From Collinsella aerofaciens (lineage in GTDB: Bacteria > Actinomycetota > Coriobacteriia > Coriobacteriales > Coriobacteriaceae), in assembly GCA_008680965.1 (NCBI GenBank), contig NAKE01000001.1, positions 1,240,001-1,304,000 of the forward strand: 64,000 nucleotides of DNA. The letters run 5' to 3'. A program made the translations under genes and the position numbers. Positions 49,752 through 58,714 of the stretch are shown here, piece by piece; within the stretch, counting starts at the first letter, position 1, and the number at the start of each line of letters is the position of its first letter. The notes below the pieces were generated by a model. That model saw only the letters and a program-made list of their open reading frames with translations. It made no database searches and was not told the DNA's origin.

Positions 49752-51629
49752 TTGCGCGCTGTGTACCAAGACTGTTTTCATTTGATTGAGCCCCTGCTCG
49801 CAAAGGTCGAGAAGCCGAGTCGCTATATTGACCATGAGTGGGGCACGCTCTCCAAGGCCGATGCCGACTATCGTTGCTGCATGATTTACCCGGATGTGTA
49901 CGAGGTTGGCCTGCCCAACCAGGGTATTGCCATCCTGTACAACATCCTCAATCAGGCCGAGGGCATTTCCTGCGAGCGCGGCTATGTGCCGTGGCCCGAT
50001 ATGGGCGATGCCATGCGCGAGGCTGGTATCCCGCTGCTGTCGCTCGAGGGCGCAGCACCCGTGGCCTCGTTCGATATCGTCGGCATGCACGTGCCGCATG
50101 AGATGGCCGTGACAAACTTTCTCGAGGCCCTCGATCTAGCCGGCATTCCGCTGCTGGCGGCCGACCGCACCGAGGACGACCCCATCATCATTGCCGGTGG
50201 TCCCTCGGTCTATAACCCCGAGCCGTATGCAGCCTTCTTCGATGCCATCCTCATTGGCGAGGGCGAGGAGTCGCTGCTCGAGGTTTGCCAGCTGCATCGC
50301 CGCTTGCGCGACGAGGGCGTCTCGCGCGCTCAGATTGTCGAGCAGCTCGCGACGGTCGGTGGCACCTATGTGCCGTCGCTCTACGAGGTGCGCCATGACG
50401 AGCCCTGCTCGCCGCATGGCTACACCGTGCCGCGCGAAGGCAAGGACGTCCCACCGGTGGTCTACAAGCGCGTCGTTGAGGACTTTGGCGCTACCAATCC
50501 GTTGTCGCAGTCGTGCGTGCCCTACGCGCAGCTCGTTCACGACCGCCTGTCGATCGAGATTCTGCGCGGTTGTGCCCGCGGCTGCCGTTTTTGCCAGGCC
50601 GGCATGACCTATCGCCCGGTGCGCGAGCGCTCGGCCGACCAGATTGTGTCCTCGGTGATCCAGGGCCTGGAAAAGACCGGCTATGACGAGGTGTCGCTTA
50701 CCTCGCTTTCGACCACCGATCACTCCTGCATCCGCGATGTGCTCGGTCGCCTTAACCGCCGTCTGGAAGATACGGGCATTCGCGTGTCCATTCCCTCGCA
50801 GCGCCTGGATTCGTTTGGCGTGGATATGGCCGAGTCGGTCGCCGGCGAAAAGAAGGGCGGCCTGACGTTTGCCCCCGAAGCCGGCAGTCAGCGCATGCGC
50901 GACATCATCAACAAGAACGTGACCGAGGAGGACTTGGACCGTGCGGCCAAGGCGGCCTTCGAGGCTGGTTGGAACCGCATGAAGCTCTACTTTATGATGG
51001 GCCTTCCCGGCGAGCGCGACGAGGATATCGTGGCCATCGCCAACCTGGCCGACCATGTGCTCGAGCTCGGCCGCTCCGTGGTTCCCAAGGCGCGTCGCGG
51101 CTCCATCTCGGTGTCCATCTCGGTGTCGGTGTTTATCCCCAAGGCCGCCACGCCGTTCCAATGGTGCCCGCAGCTCGATTACGATGACGTCAAGCGTCGC
51201 CAAAAGCTGCTCATCACGAGCGTGCGCAACCGCGCCGTACGCGTGCACTACCACGATGCCGAGACCTCGCTCGTTGAGGCCGCGCTGTCTCGCGCCGGCC
51301 GTGACATGACGCCGGTCATCATCGACGCCTGGCGTGCGGGCTCGCGTTTTGACGCCTGGGTGGAGCATTTTTCGCTCGATAACTGGAAAGAGGCGGCGGC
51401 CAAAAACGCCATCGACCTCAACGAGCTCGTGCACCTGCCCTACGAACTGGACTGGCGCCTGCCCTGGGAGCACGTGAGCCCCGGCTGCTCGCGCGGCTTT
51501 CTCGAGCGCGAGTACCGCCGCTCGCTGGAGGGTGTCACGACGCCCGACTGCACCCGCACGTCGTGCACCGGCTGTGGAATCTGCCCCACGCTCCATGCCA
51601 AGAACGTATTGGTGGGTGATCGCGCATGA
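49752..51629 (+). CDS. Radical SAM protein, TIGR03960-like
   Basis: A 625-residue radical SAM enzyme with an N-terminal B12-binding-like region (DVYEVGLPNQGIAILYNILN) and the cluster motif C-ARG-C-RF-C (RGCARGCRFCQAG), then EVSLTSLSTTDHSCI and GLTFAPEAGSQRMRDIINKN. The C terminus has further Cys (CTRTSCTGCGICPTLH), possibly an auxiliary cluster. This family is regularly found with the TIGR03936 partner and rplU/rpmA, suggesting RNA or ribosome modification, but the substrate is unknown. The start is TTG 49752; it overlaps the next gene by 4 nt. Confidence 0.88.
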   Translation: MRAVYQDCFHLIEPLLAKVEKPSRYIDHEWGTLSKADADYRCCMIYPDVYEVGLPNQGIAILYNILNQAEGISCERGYVPWPDMGDAMREAGIPLLSLEGAAPVASFDIVGMHVPHEMAVTNFLEALDLAGIPLLAADRTEDDPIIIAGGPSVYNPEPYAAFFDAILIGEGEESLLEVCQLHRRLRDEGVSRAQIVEQLATVGGTYVPSLYEVRHDEPCSPHGYTVPREGKDVPPVVYKRVVEDFGATNPLSQSCVPYAQLVHDRLSIEILRGCARGCRFCQAGMTYRPVRERSADQIVSSVIQGLEKTGYDEVSLTSLSTTDHSCIRDVLGRLNRRLEDTGIRVSIPSQRLDSFGVDMAESVAGEKKGGLTFAPEAGSQRMRDIINKNVTEEDLDRAAKAAFEAGWNRMKLYFMMGLPGERDEDIVAIANLADHVLELGRSVVPKARRGSISVSISVSVFIPKAATPFQWCPQLDYDDVKRRQKLLITSVRNRAVRVHYHDAETSLVEAALSRAGRDMTPVIIDAWRAGSRFDAWVEHFSLDNWKEAAAKNAIDLNELVHLPYELDWRLPWEHVSPGCSRGFLEREYRRSLEGVTTPDCTRTSCTGCGICPTLHAKNVLVGDRA

Positions 51630-52438
51630 GTGAGCGCTTGACCGACAACTCCACGCTCTTTAGGCTTCGCGTTCGCTATGGCAAGCGCGACCGTCTTAAG
51701 TACCTGGGCCATCTCGAAGTGATTCATACCATTGAGCGCATCGTGCGTCGCGCGGGGCTGCCCTACGCCGTGACGCAGGGTTTCTCCCCGCACATGCGCG
51801 TGGGCTTTTCGTCGGCGTTGCCGGTGGGAACGTCGTCGACCTGCGAGTGGTATGACCTGTTTATGACCGAGTTCGTTGCACTCGACGAGGCGTTTGGGCG
51901 CCTGGCTGCTGCCTCTCCGGCCGATCTGGCCCCCATCGAGGCCGCCTACATCGACGTGCGCACGCCGGCGCTGACGGCGCAACTCACGCGTCTGTCCTAT
52001 CGTATCGATCTGCATCTCGATCCTGAGGCACCGGTGGATGCCGACGAGGTGCGTCGCGCTATCGATACGCTGCGCGCGGGCCATGGCATCGACTACGCAC
52101 GCGGTAAGAAGGGCAAGCGCCTAGACCTTGACCACACACTGGTGGGCTATGAGCTCACGGCAGGGGAGCGCCCGGACCATCTGGTGCTCATGCTCGACAC
52201 CCATGCCGACAACGAGGGGTCCATGCGTCCGGAAATTTTGCTTTCTGCCGCTGATGTTTTGTTGCAGGGCTTGACCCCGGGCGTCGATGCACCTATCGTT
52301 TCCACCGGTATGCAAGACCTCGTGACCATCTGCTCCTACGATGTCGAGCGTCAGAATCAAGCATGCGAGGACGACGAGGGCCGACTCGTCAGCCCCATAC
52401 CTGTGCGAACTTGTGGATTTGCTCCACATACTCGTTGA
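51626..52438 (+). CDS. TIGR03936 / DUF2344 radical-SAM-associated protein
   Basis: A 270-residue partner of the preceding radical SAM protein. It shows RVRYGKRDRLKYLGHLEVIH and YAVTQGFSPHMRVGFSSALP, the conserved start of the family. ATGA overlap (51626-51629) implies coupled translation. No catalytic cluster motif is present. Its end overlaps the -35 box of the rplU promoter. Confidence 0.85.
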   Translation: MSERLTDNSTLFRLRVRYGKRDRLKYLGHLEVIHTIERIVRRAGLPYAVTQGFSPHMRVGFSSALPVGTSSTCEWYDLFMTEFVALDEAFGRLAAASPADLAPIEAAYIDVRTPALTAQLTRLSYRIDLHLDPEAPVDADEVRRAIDTLRAGHGIDYARGKKGKRLDLDHTLVGYELTAGERPDHLVLMLDTHADNEGSMRPEILLSAADVLLQGLTPGVDAPIVSTGMQDLVTICSYDVERQNQACEDDEGRLVSPIPVRTCGFAPHTR

Positions 52439-52463
52439 CGGGGGTATTATCGCCTGCTACTAT
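52435..52463 (+). promoter_or_regulatory. Promoter of the rplU-rpmA-obg operon
   Basis: TTGACG (52435-52440), a 17-nt spacer, and TACTAT (52458-52463) form a near-consensus housekeeping promoter, giving a leader of about 35 nt before rplU. Confidence 0.85.
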
Positions 52464-52505
52464 ATTCGGCTGTTGCACTAACTGATGCATGAAGGGCAAG
52501 TAAAC

Positions 52506-52880
52506 ATGTACGCAATCGTTAACACGGGCGGCAAGCAGTACAAGGTCGCCACCGACGATGTCATCACCGTCGAGAAGATCGAGGGCAATGAGGGCGATAA
52601 GATCACCCTGCCGGTTATCTTCCTCAACGATGGTAAGAAGATCGTCACCGATCCCGACAAGCTGGCCAAGGCCAAGGTTACCGCTCAGATCGTTGAGCAG
52701 TTCAAGGGCGAGAAGCAGCTGGTCTTCAAGTTCCACAAGCGTAAGCGCTATCGTCGTCTGAAGGGTCACCGTCAGCAGCTCACCAAGCTGAAGATCGTGA
52801 AGGTTCAGGCTACCTCCCGCGCCAAGAAGGCTGTCAAGGCAGAGGCTGAGGCTGTTGCCGAGGCTCCCGTCGCCGAGTAG
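52506..52880 (+). CDS. rplU: 50S ribosomal protein L21
   Basis: A 124-residue L21, with MYAIVNTGGKQYKV at the start and KFHKRKRYRRLKGHRQQLT as the conserved rRNA-binding end. The usual length is about 102; here an Ala/Glu-rich tail of about 20 residues is added. ATG 52506 is the true start, as it begins the canonical L21 motif. It opens the operon with rpmA and obg. Confidence 0.96.
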   Translation: MYAIVNTGGKQYKVATDDVITVEKIEGNEGDKITLPVIFLNDGKKIVTDPDKLAKAKVTAQIVEQFKGEKQLVFKFHKRKRYRRLKGHRQQLTKLKIVKVQATSRAKKAVKAEAEAVAEAPVAE

Positions 52881-52913
52881 ATTACACTCGTAACGAAAGA
52901 GTAGGTATACACA

Positions 52914-53171
52914 ATGGCACACAAAAAAGGACTCGGTTCCTCCCGTAATGGCCGTGACTCCCGCGGTCAGCGCCTTGGCACGAAGCGCTATGCCGGCCAG
53001 ACGGTAACCACGGGCACGATTCTCGTCCGTCAGCACGGCACGCACATCCACCCGGGTGAGAACGTTGGCCGTGGCAAGGACGACACGCTGTTCGCGCTGG
53101 TCGACGGTACCGTTGAGTTCCACAAGGGTATCAAGCACAGGGTCAGCGTACGCCCGCTCGCGAACGCGTAA
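52914..53171 (+). CDS. rpmA: 50S ribosomal protein L27
   Basis: An 85-residue L27, with MAHKKGLGSSRNGRDSRGQR at the start, AGQTVTTGTILVRQHGT and HPGENVGRGKDDTLFAL. The start lacks the Firmicutes-type cleaved N-terminal leader and begins directly with MAHKKG, as in Actinobacteria and Proteobacteria. Terminator-like hairpin follows before obg. Confidence 0.97.
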   Translation: MAHKKGLGSSRNGRDSRGQRLGTKRYAGQTVTTGTILVRQHGTHIHPGENVGRGKDDTLFALVDGTVEFHKGIKHRVSVRPLANA

Positions 53172-53196
53172 TTCACCCTTCATAGAGCACATATGT

Positions 53197-53240
53197 GGGA
53201 GGCACTTGAGTTTTAGGATTCAAGGGTCTCCCTCTTTTTT
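53197..53240 (+). terminator. Terminator-like hairpin between rpmA and obg
   Basis: GGGAG-GCA-CTTGA pairs with TCAAG-GGT-CTCCC around an internal mismatch and is followed by CTTTTTT. It could reduce transcription into obg so that ribosomal proteins are made in excess. Confidence 0.65.
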
Positions 53241-53256
53241 GTAGGAGGCGATTCTG

Positions 53257-54744
53257 TTGTCACAGTTCACCGATATCAGCCGCATTAACGTTTGCGGCGG
53301 CGACGGCGGAGCCGGATGCATGTCGTTTAGGCGCGAGGCATTTGTTCCCAAGGGCGGCCCCGATGGCGGCGACGGCGGTCGTGGCGGCAACGTCGTCATT
53401 CAGGCCGACGCTCAGCTTTCCTCGCTGATCGATTACCGCTTTAAGCATCACTTTCGTGCTGAGCGCGGAACGCATGGCCAGGGCGCTCGTCGCAATGGTA
53501 AGAGCGGCGAGGACCTGATTCTCAAGGTCCCCATGGGCACCGTAGTTCGCGAGCTCGACCCCGAGACGCAGACCCCGATGTTCGAGATTGCCGACCTGGT
53601 GCACGACGGTGAGCGCGTTGTCGTGGCGCCCGGTGGTGCCGGCGGTCTGGGCAACACCCACTTTGTGACGTCAGTGCGTCGCGCTCCGGCCTTTGCCCAG
53701 CTCGGCGAGCCTGCTGAGGAACACTGGATTGAGCTCGAGATGAAGCTTATGGCCGATGCCGCACTTGTGGGCTTTCCCTCGGTGGGCAAGTCCTCGCTCA
53801 TCGCGCGCATGAGCGCTGCCCGTCCCAAGATCGCCGACTACCCCTTCACCACGCTTGTGCCTAATCTGGGTATGGTGCGAGCCGGCGAGTACTCCTATGT
53901 CGTCGCCGATGTCCCGGGTCTTATCGAGGGCGCGAGCGAGGGGCGTGGCCTGGGCCATCAGTTCCTGCGCCACATTGAGCGTACGGCCTTGATCATGCAT
54001 GTCGTTGACATGACGGGCGGATTTGAGGATCGCGATCCAGTCGAGGACTATCGCATTATTAACCGTGAGCTCGAGCAGTATGGTGCCGAGCTTTCGGAGC
54101 GCCCGCAGATCGTCGTCGCCAACAAGTGCGATGCGCCGGGCACGGCCGACAAGATTGCCGACCTTAAGCGTGCGGCGCTCGACGATGGCCATATGTTCTT
54201 TGCCGTGTCCGCTGTGACGGGTGCCGGTCTCAACACGCTGATGCTTGCCGTGGGCGAGCAGGTGGCTAAGCTTCGCGCCGAGCTGGCGGTCTCTGACGAG
54301 CCGGTCGATCTTCGCGATGATGAGTGGGAGCGTCGCCGCCTCCAGCGCGAGAAGCGGTTCCGTATCGTCCAGGAAGAGCCCGGCGCCTTCCGCGTGGTCG
54401 GCCGCGCCATCGAGCGCATGGTTATCCAGACCGACTGGGAAAACGAGGAAGCCGTCATCTACCTGCAGCATAAGTTTTCCCGCATGGGTGTTGACGATGC
54501 GCTCGAAAAGGCCGGCTGCCGTGCCGGCGACGAGGTTCGCATTTGCCAGCGCGCCTTTGACTTTGAGGGCGCCGAGGACTTCTCGGATTACGAGGACGAG
54601 CTCGAGGACGGTAGCGAGGACGTCGCCGTCGAGCTCGTTGACGTCGCCGATGATAGCTTGGAGGCTGTCGACGCGGTGGATGCCATTGACGGCACCGATG
54701 ACGCTGCTGCTGCGGAAGACGTTGAGACCCCGGAGGGCGAGTAA
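53257..54744 (+). CDS. obg: Obg GTPase
   Basis: A 495-residue ribosome-assembly GTPase. The Gly-rich Obg fold comes first (INVCGGDGGAGCMSFRREAF, GPDGGDGGRGGNVV), then the G domain with GFPSVGKSS at 172-180, DVPGLIEGASEG and NKCD, then an OCT-like C-terminal domain and a long acidic tail rich in Asp/Glu/Ala. TTG 53257 is the start, with TAGGAGG upstream. The C-terminal acidic tail of about 70 residues is longer than in E. coli. Confidence 0.95.
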   Translation: MSQFTDISRINVCGGDGGAGCMSFRREAFVPKGGPDGGDGGRGGNVVIQADAQLSSLIDYRFKHHFRAERGTHGQGARRNGKSGEDLILKVPMGTVVRELDPETQTPMFEIADLVHDGERVVVAPGGAGGLGNTHFVTSVRRAPAFAQLGEPAEEHWIELEMKLMADAALVGFPSVGKSSLIARMSAARPKIADYPFTTLVPNLGMVRAGEYSYVVADVPGLIEGASEGRGLGHQFLRHIERTALIMHVVDMTGGFEDRDPVEDYRIINRELEQYGAELSERPQIVVANKCDAPGTADKIADLKRAALDDGHMFFAVSAVTGAGLNTLMLAVGEQVAKLRAELAVSDEPVDLRDDEWERRRLQREKRFRIVQEEPGAFRVVGRAIERMVIQTDWENEEAVIYLQHKFSRMGVDDALEKAGCRAGDEVRICQRAFDFEGAEDFSDYEDELEDGSEDVAVELVDVADDSLEAVDAVDAIDGTDDAAAAEDVETPEGE

Positions 54745-54747
54745 GTC

Positions 54748-55425
54748 ATGTCGCTGCGCGGTGGAATCGGATTGCCTGAACTTCCCATCAAGGATGGGCA
54801 CGAGTTTCGGCTTGGCATTATGGGCGGCACCTTTGACCCGATTCATTACGGGCACTTGGTTACTGCCGAGCAGGCGCGTGAGTCCCTTGACTTGGATGCC
54901 GTGCTCTTTATGCCGGCCGGCTCTCCTGCCTTCAAGCTCGACAAACCGGTGACGCCTGCTGAGGACCGTTATGCCATGACGGTCCTCGCGACCGCCGCGA
55001 ACCCGGCCTTTTTGGCAAGCCGCTTCGAGATCGATCGTGCCGGTGTCACCTACACAGCCGATACGCTGCGTGCCCTTCGCGAGTTTTACCCGACACAGGT
55101 GAAGCTTTACTTTATTACGGGTGCCGATGCGATTATCGATATTGTGACCTGGCACAATGCAGATGAGATTGCCGAACTGGCAACCTTTATTGCGGCGACG
55201 CGACCGGGCTTTGATATCGATACTGCTCGCGCGCGAATCAAAGAGTCGGGCCTGCCGTTTGACGTGCGGTATATCCAGATTCCGGCGCTGGCGATTAGCT
55301 CGACCAACATTCGCAAGCGGGTTGCTCGCGGCATGAGCGTGCGCTATCTTACGAGCGAGTCCGTGCTCGGCTATATCCGTAAACGCGGCCTGTATGCCGA
55401 TCTTGGGCAAGACGATTTTGATTGA
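54748..55425 (+). CDS. nadD: Nicotinate-nucleotide adenylyltransferase
   Basis: Makes deamido-NAD from nicotinate mononucleotide and ATP. The 225 residues have GIMGGTFDPIHYGHL (the nucleotidyltransferase HxGH motif), a central LYFITGADAI and ISSTNIRKRVARG. It starts 3 nt after the obg stop, so is co-translated. The N terminus has about 20 extra residues before the core. Confidence 0.93.
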   Translation: MSLRGGIGLPELPIKDGHEFRLGIMGGTFDPIHYGHLVTAEQARESLDLDAVLFMPAGSPAFKLDKPVTPAEDRYAMTVLATAANPAFLASRFEIDRAGVTYTADTLRALREFYPTQVKLYFITGADAIIDIVTWHNADEIAELATFIAATRPGFDIDTARARIKESGLPFDVRYIQIPALAISSTNIRKRVARGMSVRYLTSESVLGYIRKRGLYADLGQDDFD

Positions 55426-55437
55426 TGGGGGAGAACG

Positions 55438-56046
55438 TTGTCGGTAGAAGATCAGTTTGAGGGCGACGAACGCGCGCTCTTGACGCGTATCCACGAGTTG
55501 CTCGATGTGCGCATGAAGGATAAGCGTAAGCGTTACGTGCATTCGCTCGGGGTTGCCGAGACTGCGCTGCACCTAGCCGAGGTGTACGGTGTCGACCGCT
55601 TTGATGCCGCTGCCGCCGGCCTGATCCATGACTGGGATAAGGTGCTCTCCGACGACGAGCTGGTCACGCGCGCTCTGCATTATGGCATTAAGATTGCCGG
55701 CTCTCCGTCTGCCGCGACGCCGCTTTTGCATGGCCCGGTTGCCGCCTATGAGCTTCCGCAGCTTTTTCCCGAGCTGTCGCCGGCGGTCTTTCAGGCTGTC
55801 GACCGTCACACCGTGGGCGCTTGCGACATGACGCCGCTCGATATGGTGGTCTTTGTGGCCGATGCCATCGAACCCAACCGCCACGGCGATTATGCCCATG
55901 CGCTGCGCAAGATGGTGGGGAAGTCCTCGCTCGACGAGTTGTTCTTCTCCTGTTTTGCGCAGGGTCTGGTCTATGTGATCCAGACCGGGCGTTATCTTTA
56001 TCCCACGGCTATTACGATTTACAACCATTACGCCCAGCTGCGCTAG
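55438..56046 (+). CDS. yqeK: HD-domain hydrolase YqeK
   Basis: A 202-residue HD-superfamily phosphohydrolase. YqeK family members hydrolyse diadenosine tetraphosphate symmetrically. Metal-binding residues fall in RYVHSLGVAETALHLAE, AAGLIHDWDKVL, HGPVAAYEL and VDRHTVGACDMTPLDMVVFVAD. The start is TTG 55438. The nadD-yqeK-rsfS order is widely conserved. Confidence 0.9.
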   Translation: MSVEDQFEGDERALLTRIHELLDVRMKDKRKRYVHSLGVAETALHLAEVYGVDRFDAAAAGLIHDWDKVLSDDELVTRALHYGIKIAGSPSAATPLLHGPVAAYELPQLFPELSPAVFQAVDRHTVGACDMTPLDMVVFVADAIEPNRHGDYAHALRKMVGKSSLDELFFSCFAQGLVYVIQTGRYLYPTAITIYNHYAQLR

Positions 56047-56073
56047 CTCGGGCTGTCTAGAAAGAGGTATTCC

Positions 56074-56529
56074 ATGGCCGACGAGACCATGACCGACGAG
56101 CAGATTCTTGAAGGTGTGGAGCACAAGAGTTTCGCTGCCACGTCCGACCGCACTGCCGCCTCGCTGTCCGCGAGCGGTGTCGCCGCCGAGGATGTCGCCC
56201 GCGCCGCCGCGCAGGCCGCCTACGACAAGAAAGGCGAGGACGTTCAGGTGCTCGACCTGACTGAGCTTTCTGATGTGTGCGACTACTTTGTTCTCGCTAC
56301 CGGCACCAACAACCGCCAGGTCGATTCGATTGTCGACGAGATTGAGGAGAAGGTCGCCGAGGCTTGCGGCGAGCACCCGTTTTCCATCGAGGGCCGCGAG
56401 CAGAAGACCTGGATGCTCATGGACTACGGTTCGGTTGTCGTCCACGTCTTCACTCCCGAGGCGCGCGAGTTCTACCGCCTCGAAAAGCTCTGGGGCGACG
56501 CCCCCCAGCTTCCCCTCGACCTCCTCTAG
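56074..56529 (+). CDS. rsfS: Ribosome silencing factor
   Basis: A 151-residue protein that binds L14 to prevent subunit joining when nutrients are scarce. The conserved core is VLDLTELSDVCDYFVLATGT, then SIEGREQKTWMLMDYGSVVV and EFYRLEKLWGDAP. The first 50 residues are a variable Ala-rich extension. Start ATG 56074 has AAAGAGG upstream. Confidence 0.94.
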   Translation: MADETMTDEQILEGVEHKSFAATSDRTAASLSASGVAAEDVARAAAQAAYDKKGEDVQVLDLTELSDVCDYFVLATGTNNRQVDSIVDEIEEKVAEACGEHPFSIEGREQKTWMLMDYGSVVVHVFTPEAREFYRLEKLWGDAPQLPLDLL

Positions 56530-56574
56530 TAGCTCATTTGGGACGGGGCTTTTTTAGCTACCCTCTGCCGTATG

Positions 56575-56611
56575 CCGGGCAGTTGCACTACTTGCAGCTG
56601 CCCGGTTTTCT
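56575..56611. terminator. Terminator between rsfS and dinB
   Basis: CCGGGCAG and CTGCCCGG, extended to about 13 bp with one wobble, are followed by TTTTCTTTTT. Both flanking genes end here, so it may work in both directions. Confidence 0.85.
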
Positions 56612-56625
56612 TTTTGCCATAGGGA

Positions 56626-57879
56626 CTAATCGTTGAAGCGGGATTGGCGGCCGAAGGAGAGAGCGGTGTCGCCGAACTTGTCTCGGACGGCGTCGATGGC
56701 GACCGAGAGGTCGCGACGGTCGCTGGATTGGGCTCCGCGGTCGTCGATTTCGCAGAACAGGTCGGTCTGGATACCGCCCTGATGGTCGAAGTCGCTCATG
56801 CCGACGCCCGCCAGGCGCACATGCATCCCTTCCTGCCAGATGTTGTCGAGCAGTTCGAGCGCCACTGCCACGAAGATGTTCTCATCGTCGGTCGGATGGG
56901 GCAGCCGGCGCTGTGCCGAGCGACCGCTTCCATACGAATACTTGAGTTTGAGCGTCACCGTGGCGCCCGTTAGTCCTTGACGGCGCAGACGGCGTCCCAC
57001 TGACTCTCCCAATAGCGCAATCGCCGCTTCGATGTCCCCACGCTCAGTTAAATCTTTCGCAAAGGTGCGTTCATTGCTGACCGACTTGACCTCGCGCTCT
57101 TCATCGAGGCTCGTGACTTCGGAGAGTTCGAGTCCCAGCGCACGCTGGCGCATGCGTTCGCCGTTGATGCCAAAAATAGAGGCCAAGGTGGATTTCGGTG
57201 CGCGGGATAGCTCGCCGAGCGTGTAGATGCGCATGCGGCGCAGTCGCTCTTCTGCCGAGCGCCCGATGCCGCTCATTGCAGATACCGGCAGCGCTGCCAA
57301 AAAGCGCTGCTCGGTTCCAGGGCGCACGATGGTCAGCCCAAATGGCTTGTCCCGCTCGCTTGCGATCTTTGCGACCGTCTTGTTACAGCCCACGCCAATG
57401 GAGCAGGTCACCCCCAGCGCCGCCACACGATCACTGATGCGCCGTGCAACCAGCAGCGGGTCCTCGGGTGCAAAGCGACCTGGCGTGATGTCGATAAAGG
57501 CCTCGTCGATGGATACGCGCTCAACGCGCGGGGTCTCGTCGGCGAGAATCGCCATGACCTGAGCGCTGACCTCGTGGTAGCGATCGAAATGCCCATGCGT
57601 CCAAATGGCCTGCGGACAGAGGCGCCGTGCCTCGGCCGAGGGCATGGCAGAGTGCACGCCAAAGCGACGTGCCTCGTATGAGCAGGTGGACACGACGCCG
57701 CGGGAATCGGCATCGCCGCCCACGATGAGCGGCTTGCCGCGCCACTCGGGATGATCGAGCATCTCCACGCTCGCAAAAAACGCATCGAGATCCATGAGGC
57801 CCACCGCCGGTCCCGTCCAGGGCGGCGGCGTGACGCCCGCAGCATCTTCATAACCGTATGTATGTTCGCGTCTTTTCAT
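56626..57879 (-). CDS. dinB: DNA polymerase IV (Y family)
   Basis: A 417-residue translesion polymerase. Palm residues appear in GLMDLDAFFASVE and VSIDEAFIDITPG; fingers include CSYEARRFGVHSAM; the thumb has SAMSGIGRSAEERLRRM; and a little-finger domain follows with VSNERTFAKDL and GATVTLKLKYSYG. No clear beta-clamp QL-x-LF motif could be picked out at the C terminus. The gene is the only minus-strand gene in the distal 24 kb, set between two plus-strand operons. Confidence 0.92.
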   Translation of the reverse strand: MKRREHTYGYEDAAGVTPPPWTGPAVGLMDLDAFFASVEMLDHPEWRGKPLIVGGDADSRGVVSTCSYEARRFGVHSAMPSAEARRLCPQAIWTHGHFDRYHEVSAQVMAILADETPRVERVSIDEAFIDITPGRFAPEDPLLVARRISDRVAALGVTCSIGVGCNKTVAKIASERDKPFGLTIVRPGTEQRFLAALPVSAMSGIGRSAEERLRRMRIYTLGELSRAPKSTLASIFGINGERMRQRALGLELSEVTSLDEEREVKSVSNERTFAKDLTERGDIEAAIALLGESVGRRLRRQGLTGATVTLKLKYSYGSGRSAQRRLPHPTDDENIFVAVALELLDNIWQEGMHVRLAGVGMSDFDHQGGIQTDLFCEIDDRGAQSSDRRDLSVAIDAVRDKFGDTALSFGRQSRFND

Positions 57880-57923
57880 GGCATGAGTATACCGCGCAGC
57901 TCATGTGGGGTGCGTGGATGTGC

Positions 57924-57951
57924 TTGCAAATCGCGAATTCTTGTCTAAGAT
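57924..57951 (+). promoter_or_regulatory. Promoter of the rpsP operon
   Basis: TTGCAA at 57924-57929 and TAAGAT at 57946-57951 with a 16-nt spacer, giving a leader of about 120 nt before rpsP. Confidence 0.6.
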
Positions 57952-58080
57952 ATGGATTTGCCTTCGACTACACCGAAGAAGTTGGTCTCACGGACTTCAC
58001 CTGCCCGCGTCGATGGCGTATTATGTTCAACTGTTTGTTTGTAGTTGCAGCCTAAAGCTGCTTGGTTGGAGGAGTTTCCT

Positions 58081-58422
58081 TTGGCAGTCAAGATTCGCCT
58101 TGCTCGTCACGGCGCTAAGAAGCGTCCGTACTACCGTGTCGTCGTCGCCGATTCCCGCGCCCCGCGTGACGGTCGTATCATCGAGGAGGTTGGCCGCTAC
58201 AACCCGATGACCGCCCCCAAGACCATCAACCTCGACCTCGAGAAGATCGCTGACTGGCAGTCCAAGGGCGCTCAGCTCACCGACGCTGTCGCTGCTCTGG
58301 TCAAGGCCGCCAACGAGGGCGAGAAGACCGAGACCGTCGTCAAGAAGTCCAAGAAGCAGCTCGCCAAAGAGGCCGAGGCCGCTAAGGCTGCCGCTGAGGC
58401 CGCTGAGGGCGCCGAGGAGTAA
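58081..58422 (+). CDS. rpsP: 30S ribosomal protein S16
   Basis: A 113-residue S16, with MAVKIRLARHGAKKRPYYRV at the N terminus and GRYNPMTAPKTINLDLEKIA. It carries an extra Lys/Ala/Glu-rich tail beyond the usual 80-90 residues. TTG 58081 is the start because GGAGGA precedes it and it begins the canonical motif; the longer frame from 58045 is not needed. Confidence 0.96.
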   Translation: MAVKIRLARHGAKKRPYYRVVVADSRAPRDGRIIEEVGRYNPMTAPKTINLDLEKIADWQSKGAQLTDAVAALVKAANEGEKTETVVKKSKKQLAKEAEAAKAAAEAAEGAEE

Positions 58423-58425
58423 ATC

Positions 58426-58710
58426 GTGCCTGAGGTTGACGCTGCACAGCTCGAGGGTGAGGCAATGCTCTCAGATCGCATCGCCGATCTCGTCGAATAT
58501 CTCGTTGTTCAGATCGTCGACGACCCGGATTCCGTGAGCCTCGAGGTCATCGATGGTGACGACGCCTCCACGATTGAGGTTTCTGTTGCCGAGGATGACG
58601 TCGCTAAGGTCATCGGCCGTCGTGGCCGTACCATCAAGGCCATTCGCACGCTCGCCCGTGCACTGGCCGCTCGCCTCGACACTGCAGTCGAGGTAGAGGT
58701 TCTGGGCTAG
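58426..58710 (+). CDS. khpA: KH-domain RNA-binding protein KhpA
   Basis: A 94-residue single KH-domain protein with VAKVIGRRGRTIKAIRTLAR as the GxxG loop. KhpA binds RNA together with KhpB/Jag and influences cell division and elongation in Gram-positives. GTG 58426 is supported by GAGGAG overlapping the rpsP stop; ATG 58465 would give an 81-residue protein closer to the usual size. Confidence 0.9.
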   Translation: MPEVDAAQLEGEAMLSDRIADLVEYLVVQIVDDPDSVSLEVIDGDDASTIEVSVAEDDVAKVIGRRGRTIKAIRTLARALAARLDTAVEVEVLG

Positions 58711-58714
58711 GACC

